Assembly: GCA_963995505.1 (NCBI GenBank)
Contig: OZ023195.1
Coordinates: 4,546,109 to 4,610,108 of the forward strand
DNA length: 64,000 nt
Direction of reading: 5' to 3'
Source: Hypericum androsaemum
Lineage: Eukaryota; Streptophyta; Magnoliopsida; Malpighiales; Hypericaceae
The notes beneath the pieces were generated by a model. It was not told the origin of the DNA and ran no database searches. It saw only the letters and a program-made list of their open reading frames with translations. Numbering within the stretch: the stretch's first letter is position 1; each line of letters begins with the position of its first letter. Made by a program: the position numbers and the translations under genes. Of this stretch, positions 46,196 to 57,631 are shown piece after piece.

Positions 46196-47380
46196 TTCTA
46201 GTTTAATTAAGAGATATTTTTTTTGAATCGTTAAAAATATAACATCAGAAAATATTTGTTATAAAAATTTTGTTAGATTATATGTGGTTTCAAAAAATGT
46301 AACAACTATTGTTGTATAGGTCATAATGTAACAAATTCGTGCACCAACAAGCATTTTGTAGCGATTAATGAAAGTGTTGTTTGATCTTAAGACATTAAAA
46401 ATACAACACTTTTAAATATTTGTTAAAAAAATTTGTCAGTCTCTTATAGATTCACGCGACTAGAATCTGAATTAGTACACTACAGAATGTCGAGAATAAA
46501 ACCAAAAAATAAAAAATCCGTGACGCTAAACGCGTAGAAACCTACACCGAGAGTGACGCGGGGCCAATTAGAAAATGGCACTTGGAGGACACGCGGTCGC
46601 CCGGACTTATCTGTGGATTCTGATAGCGAGGACGCTTAAATGCGCATCACGCACTCGGAGTGTTTCTATTTTCCGTACTCTCCCAATAATCACACTCCTA
46701 AAACACACTTCAATTCTTCCTGTGCGAGTCAAAGAGCTTTTGTCTCGTCTATCCTCCGGAATATTGTAATTGATTTTAAATATTTTTTAACTAAAATTAG
46801 ATTGCAATACTATACTCAAAATTATTATCTTGCACAATATTAATATCAAAATAACATATAATTGCTTTTGTAATCAAGTTTAATGTAATATATAGTGCGG
46901 GATAATCTCAACTAATTAGTAGTGGATGTGTAATAATTTCGTTTGTCGGCTACATATAGTATCCGGAAGACTATAGGTCCACGAACTAATTAAAATAACA
47001 AAATCTTTGTACTATACGCTAATTAATTAAGTGGATAATATTGAAGATTCGTTGACAAGCGCTATTCCACAGGACATGCTCTGTTTTTTCTTCTTCTTTA
47101 TAAATACCGGATATTCTCATTTAATGGGAAGGTCTGAAGGGTAATGGTAACCATAAAAACTCCTAATTTATTTTTCTTTGTGGTCTTTAAAACTACGATA
47201 TTGGATTACGCCTAGTAATAGTTGTTTTTATTTGAATAAGATAGCTATACACTCCCATAACTATAATTTTACCCCTTCCATTTTCGAATTTTTAAAGGAA
47301 GACCTTTTTAGGGGTAGAATTAAGTTAACTGACATCATTACTTTTGTGTTATGCATTTGTTTTTAACGACACGAGGCGGA
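46196..47380. other. Intergenic, no gene seen
   Basis: AT-rich DNA upstream of the shared BURP promoter region. The short ORFs near 46575-46843 have no recognisable domain. Confidence 0.45.
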
Positions 47381-48096
47381 AGAAAAATGACCCAATCCCT
47401 AATTTTAATTCATTTAACCACGAGTAGCTCCATTTCATTAATTGTTCCCTACGTTTCACTACGCTTCGGGTAAAAACTAAAAATACACCAAATAGAGTAA
47501 CTACATTATTTTTCTTGCTGGTGTCGAGACAACATAAGAAAAGGAGAAACCCTCGCATCCACCCTCCCCCTCGAATTGAATTACACCACAAAAAGGGAAA
47601 GGACCACAAAATTAATAACATAAATAAACAAAATGATTTTTTAGACTTCTAAAAAGTACAAGTCACACTCCCAATAAGATCTTTACATTTGTAAAGATTG
47701 AATTCGAAAATCTAAATGCATCGTCCGAACACAACAAATATATGATTAACCTGTGTAATACCATATTAGAGTTATTAAGAATATTTATCTAACGGTAGAA
47801 GGAGTTGACGAATTGACAGAAGTCCGTAATTCAGTCATTATCAAAATGTAATTATGGTAAAAAAAATTAAATTTAAAAAATGATATAATGTTATAATTTT
47901 TATATCAAACTCAAAATTTTTAAAATATAAATTAATAGATTTTTTATGCATGTGAAGGAAATCATCATTTTTATATCTACTTATTCTCAACATTTTTTTT
48001 TCAAATTCCCTCCCCTCCCTTATAAATTAGCCTTTCACTACCATCCAAACACGAACCCAACTCCCAACTCCCAACTTCCTTCCCCCAATAAGGAAA
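47381..48096 (+). promoter_or_regulatory. BURP2 upstream region and 5' UTR
   Basis: TATAAA at 48021-48026 lies about 75 bp before the ATG. The 5' UTR is CA-rich, as in BURP1. Blocks at about 47385-47480 and 47525-47630 are shared with BURP1 (including TTACACCACAAAAA and ACCACAAAATTAAT), so this version is likely closer to the ancestral promoter, without the 745-bp insertion. Confidence 0.6.
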
Positions 48097-50098
48097 ATGA
48101 AAACCAAACCTACCACCATAGTTCTCCTCCTCCTCCACCTCCTCTGCCTCCTCAATGTACGCTTCTCCTCTCCTCCTTCAACTTCCGTTTACGAACTAAT
48201 TAATCTCTATTTGGTTTAACTCTTAATTAGCCCGTAATTATCTCACAATGCAGGCATCTACGGCGGCGGAGGAGACATCAACGACGACTTCAACGAACCC
48301 GTTCACTCCACGAGCCTCGCTGATACGGTACTGGAACAAGGAGATCCGAAACGACATCCCAAAGTCGCCGTTTCTCCTCTCCAAGGCGTCCCCTCTAAAC
48401 GCCGTCGAATCGGCTTCCTTCTCGAAGCTCGCCTCCTCCAACTCCCTCGGGACCCACCTCCCGGACTTCTGCTCCTCCGCCAAGCTCTTCTGCTTCCCCG
48501 ACCTCAGGCCCTCGCTGGAGAAGCACGACGGCAACTCCAACTTCGCGGTCTACTCCGACAAGAACTTCACCAACTACGGGACCGCCGGCGCCGGGGGGTT
48601 CGACACGTTCAAGAACTACTCCGACGGCGAGAACGAGCCGATTGATAACTTCCGGCGATATTCCCGCGACGCGGCCGGCCGGAAGGATAAGTTCGCCAAC
48701 TACGGCCCCGATACAAATGTCGGTGACCAGAGCTTCAACTCCTACGGCGCCGGCGCCACCGGCGGATCCGGTGAGTTCAAGAACTACAATCCGAATATCA
48801 ATGTACCTAACCTGAAGTTCTCCAGTTACGGCGACGACGGAAATGGCCGGGGCGACACGTTCACCGCCTACACCAGCGAGGCCAACGCCGGCGACGAGAG
48901 GTTTACCAGCTACGGGAAGCACGGCAACGGAGAGCCTAGCGTTTTCTCCAGCTACGGCAAGGACTCGAACGTCATCGGCTCCGGATTCACCAACTACGGC
49001 GAGTCCGGCAACGGCGCCAACGACAGCTTCACTTCGTACGGAACCAACGGGAACGTGCCGGAGAACAACTTCAAGAACTACGGCACCGGCGGGAACTCCG
49101 GCACCGAGACGTTCACCTCCTACCGGGAGCAGTCCAACGTCGGTGATGACTCGTTCCAGTCGTACGCGAAGAACTCCAACGCCGCGAAGGTCAACTTCGG
49201 CAACTACGGCAAGTCCTTCAACGAAGGCACCGACAAGTTCACCGGCTACGGCCAGGCCGGCGACAACACCAAGGTCGGCTTCACGACGTACGGCGTCAAC
49301 AACACGTTCAAGGAGTACGCCGACAAAAAGGCCGTCAGTTTCAGCCAGTACGCCACCCCGAAGGGAACGGCGTCGCTGGCCGAGGTCAAGGAGGCGGCGA
49401 AGAAGAGTGGCAGTTCGGTAAATAAGTGGGTGGTTGAGCCTGGAAAGTTCTTTCGGGAGAAGATGCTAAAGAAGGGGACGGTTATGCCAATGCCGGACAT
49501 CAGAGATAAGATGCCGAAAAGGTCGTTTCTACCCCGGACAATAACATCGAAGATGCCCTTCTCCAGCTCCAAGATCGGGGACATAAAGGGAATTTTCCAC
49601 GCGGCGGATGATTCTGCGATGGAGAAGATCATCAAGGACGCGCTGGGGGAGTGTGAGCGCTCCCCCAGCGCCGGGGAGACGAAACGGTGTGTCGGATCAG
49701 CCGAGGACATGATCGACTTTGCCGCTTCCGTGCTCGGGAGGGACATTGCGCTTCGGAACACCGAGAACACCAAGGGGTCAAAGGGGGACATTATGATTGG
49801 GGAAGTCACCAAGATCAACGGTGGAATGGTCACTAAGTCGGTCTCCTGCCACCAGAGTCTCTACCCATACCTACTTTATTACTGCCATTCCGTGCCCAAG
49901 GTCCGCGTGTACGAGGTGGACCTCTTGGATGCGAGCAGCAAGGTCAAGATCAACCACGGAGTAGCCATCTGCCATCTGGACACCTCGTCCTGGAGCCCCA
50001 CCCACGGCGCCTTCTTGTCACTCGAGTCCGAGCCGGGTAAGATCGAGGTTTGCCACTGGATCTTCGAGAACGATATGACCTGGACCGTTGCTGATTGA
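48097..50098 (+). CDS. BURP2: polygalacturonase-1 beta-like protein, full length
   Basis: Exon 1 is 48097-48156 and exon 2 is 48254-50098, with a 97-nt phase-0 GT-AG intron inside the signal peptide (MKTKPTTIVLLLLHLLCLLN). The protein is about 634 residues, the usual size for this family. Order: signal peptide; N-terminal region (FTPRASLIRYWNKEI, FLLSKASPLNAVESA, FCSSAKLFCFPDLRPSLEKH); about 21 FxxY repeats of around 14 residues (FTNY, FKNY, FRRY, ...), typical of PG1-beta; linker (SLAEVKE); and the BURP domain (about 419-634) with CH-x10-CH-x27-CH-x25-CH-x8-W. The family is secreted to the apoplast, where it associates with pectin-degrading polygalacturonase. The exon is GC-rich, unlike its AT-rich surroundings. 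There are no lesions. Confidence 0.95.
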
Positions 50099-50281
50099 TG
50101 ATTGGCTAATTTGGTTCGGGATAATGCCTAATGGGCAAAACCAATGATGGCTTACGTGGACGAGGATTTGGGTTCGCACCGGTGGCTGAAAGAAATACCA
50201 GTTTTTCATCAGCGTTGTTTTTTTGGGGTTTGATTCTTAATTTTGTCTAGAATCCCGTATTATTGCTAAATTATTGCCCAT

Positions 50282-50287
50282 AATAAA
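50282..50287 (+). terminator. Possible poly(A) signal of BURP2
   Basis: AATAAA about 185 bp after the stop codon, at a usual 3' UTR distance. Similarity to the BURP1 3' flank ends before this point. Confidence 0.35.
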
Positions 50288-50623
50288 TCTCTTAATGGGT
50301 ATTAATTGGCCCTTATTTTTCTATTATTAAATATTCAGTCAACCACTCATCAATTGTACAATCGTGTTGTTTCTCGGTCCTCCTGTCATTATTGGATTCA
50401 CTACTTATGAGGTGTTACATAATGTTAATTAAGATAGTACAACATATCACTTCATCTAAATGTTTGTTTGTTTTCCAAAACTCGCCTTGGTAAATATGAG
50501 CGTTTTTGCAGGTTAAATTGCAAGTCAATTCGGTTTAGCATATTAACCAAAATATATTATTATAAAATTTACCATTTTGATCTTTTCTAGGGTAGATAAG
50601 ACAAAGAAGCTAAAAAAAATAAT

Positions 50624-51593
50624 GGAAAAATTACTCTCGGCCTCCTAAAATTTTCCTAAATTACTGTTTTAATCTTTCGTAAAACTCAAATTTTGATCTC
50701 CTAGTTTATATTTATTGAACTCTAAGACTTTTTGTTGATGTCATCATTTACTTTAATTTTAAAATTACAATTATACCCTTCTAAAAAACAAAAAATCCTT
50801 CCCTCTCCTCCTTCCTCCCCTCTCTCCTCTCATCTTCAACTTTCCCCATTCTTAGGAAAACCAATTAAACACCAAAAAAATATTCAATTAATTTAATACC
50901 CAATTAATTATCATGAAACCAATTAAACCCAGAAGGATACTAATTTTCAGAATTCTGGGTTCTTGATAATGGAGGCGTGAAAGAAGAACCAAGGTGGATG
51001 TGACCTTATCGTCCAAGAAGAATTCCAGATGGGATTTGGAACTTCCTTTACATAACCATCAGGAAGTTTTCGAAAGATTGGAATTTGCGATCCCCCTATT
51101 GTTGCTTTAATAGTGGCAGTGACGAGTGGGTGCTTATATCTACATGGTTTAGTGATGAAGTTGAAGAAGTTTTTGAAGATGGGCACTCTCCAATTCGGGT
51201 CCTAGAGGCGATATGGGTTTTTAGTTTCTGGAAAACCCATTTGGATTTGGTGGGTTCATGGGTGTTCATAAGTGTTTAATTAATTGGGTGTTTAATTAAT
51301 TGAATATTTTTTGGTGTTTAATTAGTTTTCTTAAGAATGGGAAAAGTTGAAGATGGAGATGGGGTTGAGGATGGAGAGGAGAGAGGGGAGGAAGGAGGGA
51401 GAAGAGAGGGAATAATTTTTTATTTTTTATTAGAAGGGTATAATTTTATTTTAAAATTAAAGTAAATGATATATCAGCGAAGGGTCTTAGAGTTCAATAA
51501 ATACAAATTAAGAGACCAAAGTTTGGATTTTGAAACATGAGAGGTTAAAATAATAATTTAGACAAATTTCAGGAGATCGAGAGTAATTTTCCC
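50624..51593. mobile_element. Mutator-like element with long TIRs
   Basis: Left end GGAAAAATTACTCTCGGCC; the right end is the inverse of GGGAAAATTACTCTCGATC. Arms run about 300 bp inward, with shared TTTAATTTTAAAATAAAATTATACCC-type, TTCCCTCTC, AAACACCAAAAAAT and CCAATTAA blocks. Flanks AAAAATAAT and AAGAATAAA agree at 7 of 9 positions, a possible decayed 9-bp duplication. The interior (about 50930-51270) is less AT-rich and holds a minus-strand ORF of 79 codons (50947-51186, with YKHPLVTATIKATIGGSQIP) that I do not recognise; it may be captured. Confidence 0.8.
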
Positions 51594-51599
51594 AAGAAT

Positions 51600-54263
51600 A
51601 AATTAGGATGGATTAGATTTCTTCTCTGGCTTAGCGCTTTTTTTTACCATCCAGTGATCAAGATTTGAGTTTGATAAGATCTATTAAAAATGACAATTTT
51701 TTAAAAATTATTTAACATTATTGTGTTTAACGATTCCAACTCGATACTTTTTAATTAATGCGAGAACAATTTACCTTATAAAATATATTCTACTGTGTGT
51801 GGCATGTGACATTGGGAAATGATGCGAAAGCCTTCTAAAAAAAAGGAAATGATGCGAACACGACAGGTACACTGCATTAGCAGGAGCATGTATGTATGTT
51901 GGATTAATTAACGTTTAAATGTCAACAAAGTTCCATTGAGGTTGACCAGATTTGGAAGTGTAGGATTAGGCATCAGACTTAATTTGAGTTATGGGAAAAA
52001 AGACTATTACGGTCCTGGTTTCTATATTTGTCCGGAATAAACTTAGTTCGGAATGGGTCTTAGACACGAAAATCCCTCTAAATCCACTTTAAGATCAGAA
52101 CATCTTTACGATCTTAGTTGCTATCTCTTTTTTGTAATTATTTACAAAAAGAATTACAAAACATTGTCACCTTCGGCAACTAGGTCGGAGGTTTTGCAAG
52201 CAACTTGAGAACATGTTCGAGCGTTGTGGCTAGGTCTAGAATTGGCTTCGAACTTAGGCTTCAAGCACATCTTGTCTGAAGCAAGACTCCAATAGCAGCC
52301 GCAATGTCGCAAAAGAGGTTTACACTTAATATGTAATATTATTATTAATAAAAATTTACTTACCAAAAAAGCACAACGAAACTAGTAGAATTCCTTAAGG
52401 GTATCTAATGCCTAAATATGAAATAAAATTTTAGGTCTTTTGAAAAAAATCTAAAACAATTTCTTTTTTCAAATTATACTTGTGAGTATCTTTGTCCAAA
52501 ATTTTTATTCAAGTAATGGCGTATTAATTAGATAAATATTATAAAGTTAAATAAGTTTTTTTCTAAAGAGAATTTAATAAGTTTTAACTTCATTTACTTA
52601 ATATATCTAATGTAGGTGGAACCAAGTAGGAAGAAAAATACAGATTTCAAAAGTAAGAAAGAATATAAATTGAACACAATAGCCAAGTTATACTTACATA
52701 GTATTTATAATTGAGACGATGTAGTCGCGTCTATGGTACTTGGGACTTTCCAATGATATTTGAGAGGAGATTCATCGTATAGTTATTTTCTTATATTAAG
52801 AGTAAAAAAGCAATTCAATTCATAGTTATTTTTTAGTCTATCAAGAGTACAAAATTACCATCACACGTGACTTCATGAACAAAGATACAACTTTTAGCAT
52901 GTAAATAGCATGATAACGAGCAAACCAATCATAAAACGATACTCATAGCTAAAGCAGGGGGGATACAAGCACAAAATCAACATAGACTAAAAAAAGAAAA
53001 TAAACACTTAAAATCACTCCCTAAAAAAACTTAAAATCATGAATCATCTAATAGCGTATAAAATTGTAAATTTATTCTGTTCTTACGAAATGGTTCTCTT
53101 TTGTAGCTAAGGTTTCTATTGCAACGTTATAGTTTTATTTTCTTCTTGTTTGTATCTTTTAATTACTCAAGGAGCCATATATAAATTGAAGTACTTATGG
53201 CTAAAAAAATTAAATCGTGAGTGAATAAAAATAATTAGTGCACACCTATAACCGAAAAAAGTTTATGTTTGTTCGTTAAAGTGGTCATATGAATTAGTAC
53301 TAATAAAGTAGAATGTACTCTGTGTTGATTAAGCTGCAACACAAGCCAACATATAAATAAAATCCAGCATGATTGATTTAAAATACCGGGAAAAGATAGT
53401 TGTAGGAGTTAAAAAATACTGAGAATTTCAGAATTAATTAAAAGCACAATACGAGTTAAACAATATGTGTCTCCACATCAATGATTTATTTAGTTGCACC
53501 CAGAGAGTTAGCATACCGCAACAGGGACAGATAAAAACAAAGCCATTTGATAGAATCAATTTTGTTAGTGCAACTCGGAGAGATACAAAAAGAGTTGATA
53601 AAAAGAAGGCATAGTGAATCGAAATAGGCTAGAGAAGAATAGGTTATACTTTTAAATTATTATTACCTATTAAAAAGATTACGCCAAAAGAATAGGCTAT
53701 TCTTAGAATGTGATATGCGTTGTTACATTATGTGAATGGGTATAATAAATTAGGCGTGCAATAATCATGGAGGGAAATCTATACTAATCAGGGCTCAACA
53801 CAATAAGGAATTCAACATCGAGGTTGTGAATATGTAAATTTTATGGAACTAAGTTATGCGGAAACAAGCTTAATTTTATGATCGGTAGTATTATTGAGAT
53901 TTCGTTTCCATTTTAAGTTGTTTCCATAAACCAAAGATTTTGGTACATGGTTCTAGTTCGGTTCTCCGATCTAATTAAGAATCAAATGGAATCTAATTGA
54001 AATAGAATTGGTTTGTAACAACTTACATGGTTCATTTAGTTTGTCTTTTTTATTTGTGACATAAAATTATAATGTAATTAAAAAAAATTGTTTCTAGTTT
54101 GAGATCAATAAATCTTTTGAGAATAGGAAGGATGTATGCCTTGAGCACATCTTGTCTGAAGCAAAACTCCGAAAAATTTGGCTGTACCAAATTTTACCGC
54201 AATATGATTTTAATGAGATCGGCGGTGTGCAACCTTGTAAAAGGGGACTTTACATTATTTAAG
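51600..54263. other. Intergenic, no gene seen
   Basis: About 2.7 kb of AT-rich DNA. GAGCACATCTTGTCTGAAGC occurs near 54139 and, as CAAGCACATCTTGTCTGAAGC, near 52262; each is followed by related sequence, so there is a dispersed repeat. A third related part (AATAAAAATTTACTTA, AAGCACA) lies near 56610. No gene is supported. Confidence 0.45.
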
Positions 54264-54797
54264 ACTAGTAAAGACGCACGCGCGATGCGATTGTCGTGCT
54301 GTTTCAAAATTTGCAAAATATATCGTTTATTGATTTTCTTTTTTAAGCAGTCCATGAATAAAATGCTCTCTTACATATTTAATTACACTATTTTTTATTT
54401 ACCTAAGACGCCATAAGAACTTCTTTGTACACGATATTTTTTGTAAATATTCTAACTTTATCAGCAACATCACCTCTATTGACTAACACTTTAGTGTTCT
54501 TGCTTGAAACACCTTTCGAAAGGACAACGTACAACTGCCGATGACTGAACACATGCCCAGGCAGATAAATACCGGTGATTTCAATTTTTGTACTTGTGCT
54601 TTATTGATCGTGAATGCAAAACAAATACGTACTGAAAACTGCTTGCGTATCACCTTATATTGCTCAAGATTCTCTTGTGGGTTCAATAGCATCCTATGGA
54701 TGAATACAATCGTACCTGCATAATTTTTACTGAGGTCACTGTATCGATTTAAATAGGCGAAAAGGGAAAAAATATATATGTGATGGTCGGAGAACAC
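54264..54797 (-). pseudogene. Helitron helicase C-terminus and 3' terminus
   Basis: The minus strand encodes YKVIRKQFSVRICFAFTINK, the PIF1-like helicase motif of plant Helitrons. After a frameshift near 54600 come GIYLPGHVFSHRQLYVVLSK and NTKVLVNRG, ending in a stop near 54410. These are the last conserved blocks of the RepHel protein that drives rolling-circle transposition. Further along the same strand comes a short hairpin (CGCA...TGCG around CGCGC) and then CTAGT at 54268-54264, which fits the CTRRT terminus of Helitrons. The base after CTAGT is C, not the expected T. The rest of RepHel is absent. Confidence 0.78.
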
Positions 54798-55490
54798 TTC
54801 CCTTCTCCTTCTTCGTCTCCCTTATGGGCCTTATCACAGTCTCCATTCGCAGGACCCACGTCAACGACCACATCGACAATGTCCTTGTCATCTTTCAGTC
54901 AGTCTGCTCCGCCGTCAAGCAACGCCGGCATCTTGGGCATGGACTTCAACCCGCCGCTCATCGCCATGATTGTCGTTGTGGTGGCGGCCTTCCTATTGGT
55001 CACCTACTCCCGACACCTCATCCTCCTCGTCCGTCGATTCTACCAGTAGTGGCGTCGGCATCGACGCTGCAGATTCTAGCAGCTATCCTACTCCACCACA
55101 TTCTCCAACCTGGACTCGACTCCCCCCCGTTTGACTATTCCTCCCCGATAGGACCGCTGGCTTCCACGTGTACTCCGCCTACGGGCTCCATGACTCCATC
55201 ATCAAGACGATCCTTCACTCCCACTGCAATATGCCGTTCTGCGAGACTGCGCCATGTACTAGCTGGAGTTCGAAGAGAACGACTAGGTGAGGACTCTCTC
55301 GGCCTACTCCCACCCCTTCCACGTCGAGTGCATCGACATCTGGCTCCAATCCCACGCCAACTATCATGTCTGCCGCATCAGAATATTCCTCCCCCTTCGC
55401 CCCCGTCATGTCCGCCAGGATTCGCCCATCCCTCGACGACGCCGTTCTCATTTTTCTCCTCGACCAGGCCAACAACATCACAATTTAACT
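54780..55490 (+). pseudogene. ATL-type RING-H2 E3 ligase pseudogene
   Basis: The + strand starts with an ORF that includes FNPPLIAMIVVVVAAFLLVT, the N-terminal transmembrane segment of ATL ubiquitin ligases. After frameshifts the YGLHDSIIKTI (GLD-type) motif appears, then HPFHVECIDIWLQSHANYHVC in yet another frame (55305-55380). The RING-H2 site is damaged: the Cys in LPVCSHAFH is replaced (LSAYSHPFH) and NCPLCR reads NYHVCR. Intact members are membrane-anchored E3 ligases. The piece abuts the Helitron helicase tail at 54780-54797, and is probably Helitron-captured or a neighbour of the insertion. Confidence 0.75.
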
Positions 55491-55499
55491 GAAAAGGAG

Positions 55500-55700
55500 A
55501 GTTTTTTTCTAAAATAGGCAAAAAACTTAGATATATTCCCTAAATAGGCAAAAACTTAATATATTCCCAAAATAGATAAAAATTTAATTCAAAATTAAAA
55601 AAATAGAGAGACGACCCATGTACAGATTGCTTCCCTGACAATTTTTTTTAATAAAATAAAATATTGGAGGCGACCTGCAATTTTTTTTAATATTATTTTT
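55500..55700. repeat. Short tandem AT-rich repeat
   Basis: Three degenerate copies of about 30 bp containing CTAAATAGGCAAAAACTTA follow the RING pseudogene, then an AT-rich stretch. No gene. Confidence 0.6.
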
Positions 55701-55710
55701 TTTGGTCATT

Positions 55711-56420
55711 CGAACTCGATCGATTTTTGACTTCAAATAAAATTTTGATATCGTTATACTCTGTATTTGAAAAAGTTATAAACTACAAAGTTGTAGATAT
55801 ATGTCTCAGCTTTGCATAGAAATTTGAATCAATTCAATCGGAATCCGGAGTAAAAATTTGTGTCTCCCAACCGAAATGAGTCGATCAAACTCGATCGACT
55901 TTTGACTTCAAATAAAATTTTGACATTGTTACACTCTGTATTTGGAAATGATATAAACTATAAAGTTGTGGATATACATCTCAATTTTGCATAAAAATTT
56001 GAATCAACTCAATCGGACTCTAGATTAAGAAGTTGCAAAAATTACTTTTTTTCTTCTCTTGTACTTCGATTAAAAAATTAATTTTTACAACTTCTTACTC
56101 CGGAGTTCGATTGAGATAATTCAAGTTTCTGTGTAAAGCTGAGATATATATCTACAACTTTGTAGTTTATAACTTTTCTAAATTCAAAGTGTAAGGATAT
56201 CAAAAATAAATTTGAAGTCAAAAGCCGATCAAGTTCGATCGACTAATTTTGGTTGGGAAATACAAATTTTTACTCCGGATTCTCGATTGAGTTGATTCAA
56301 GTTGCTGTGTAAAGCTGAGACGTATATCTACAACTTTATAGTTTATAATTTTTTCAAATATGGAGTGTAACGATGTTAAAATTTTATTTGAAGTCAAAAG
56401 CCAATCGAGTTTGATCGACC
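55711..56420. repeat. Four-unit repeat forming a large palindrome
   Basis: Two direct units (about 55711-55880 and 55884-56035) face two inverted units (about 56094-56243 and 56262-56420). Each unit of 150-175 bp contains CTCGATCGACTTTTGACTTC, AAATAAAATTTTGA, ACTCTGTATTT, TATAAACTACAAAGTTGT, TCAATTCAATCGGA and a TCCGGAGTAA-like end. Left and right pairs are inverses about a centre near 56065. No ORF is seen. Confidence 0.88.
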
Positions 56421-57631
56421 AAAATTAGAAAAAATTAAAGGAAATCTATCGACTTACAAAAGTGCAAGCAATCAAACCACCCCTGGATTATGGTTAGTGC
56501 ACGCGTTCTCTTTCTATTTTCAAGATATTTTTGACATTTTTAATTGTGACACCAAACCACTTAAAAAGAATATTTTCTTTATTATAGTAAGATATATAAA
56601 TATTACCATTAATAAAAATTTACTTAAAAAAAGCACAGAGAAACAAAACTAGTTGACCAACTAACCAAAGCAAGGTGGATATAATGGCAATATATCCTAT
56701 GTCGTTTCCCAACGGTCGGTGACTCAATTCCCACTCCATGCAGAAATGACAAAACTTTGTTTGGGATGAGAACAAAACCCAATGCTGTTTAGAGCCCGTG
56801 GTTTAGGCCAACCCGTCTAAATTTAATTGACAAAAAAACTAGTTGACCAACTATGATTTCTGAAGGATTCATTGTAATTATGAACGTAATCAAAGTAAAT
56901 GAATCCAAAAGCCAATAACGACATTAATGGTAAAAACTTATTTGCCGCAGATTACATCTTCACAGGTTCGGTCTTTGTAATGGAAGTTTTATCATTGATA
57001 ATCTCACTCACGAACACTTAGAGTAAGATTGATTTCTACGGTCTAAAATGCCACATGAAGTTTTGCGAGAGTTGTGTATTTGTTCATTAGGAGAAGAAGC
57101 CATGCTTCTGTTTACGTCCCACGGAAAAAACCAAAAACCTCCACCACTTGGTTTTTGTATCTGCGTTGGTTTATGGCCAAGTCCCGCACTTTGCCAATTT
57201 CTTTCCTTTTAATAGGAACCAAACTCACGGGGATGTTCCACAAAAAAAACTCACGGGGATGTGAGTGTGGGAAACCACCCTCAATTGACGTGTCAAGCTC
57301 ATAGTCTATCATATGATCCCACTTGGATCAACATGGGTGTAAATAAGTAAATAACTAACAATGTCAATCTCCTCCCCGGTTCCCACCAACTTGTGGAATC
57401 CACTGATACTAAGAGACCTTTTTTCTAGAGTGATACTAAGAGACCTTAGCAGTGTAGTTTTTTTCACTCTTTACTATATCCAATGACTATAAATTTTTTT
57501 CCAAATTATACATAGGTGTATCTTTGTCCAAAAATTTATTCAAGTAATGGAGTGTTAATTAGATAAATTTTATTATTCTGTTAGACATTTTTAAATCACG
57601 AATGGTATACAAAGTTATCAAATTACATAAA
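56421..57631. other. Intergenic with a SINE-like repeat copy
   Basis: No gene supported. 56768-56832 (GAACAAAACCCAATGC, GTTTAGGCCAACCCGTCTAA, then an A-run) matches 60221-60286. The A-rich end after CGTCTAAATTTAATTGAC suggests a SINE or LINE tail. Short local duplications: AAACTCACGGGGATGT near 57222 and 57248; TGATACTAAGAGACCTT near 57404 and 57432. Confidence 0.4.

Noticed and set aside
48843..49421. 192-codon Pro/Thr/Arg-rich + ORF inside BURP2
   Set aside because: It is the +1 frame of the GC-rich FxxY-coding exon; repetitive composition keeps it open. The same applies to the minus ORFs at 48395-48922 and 49246-49833.
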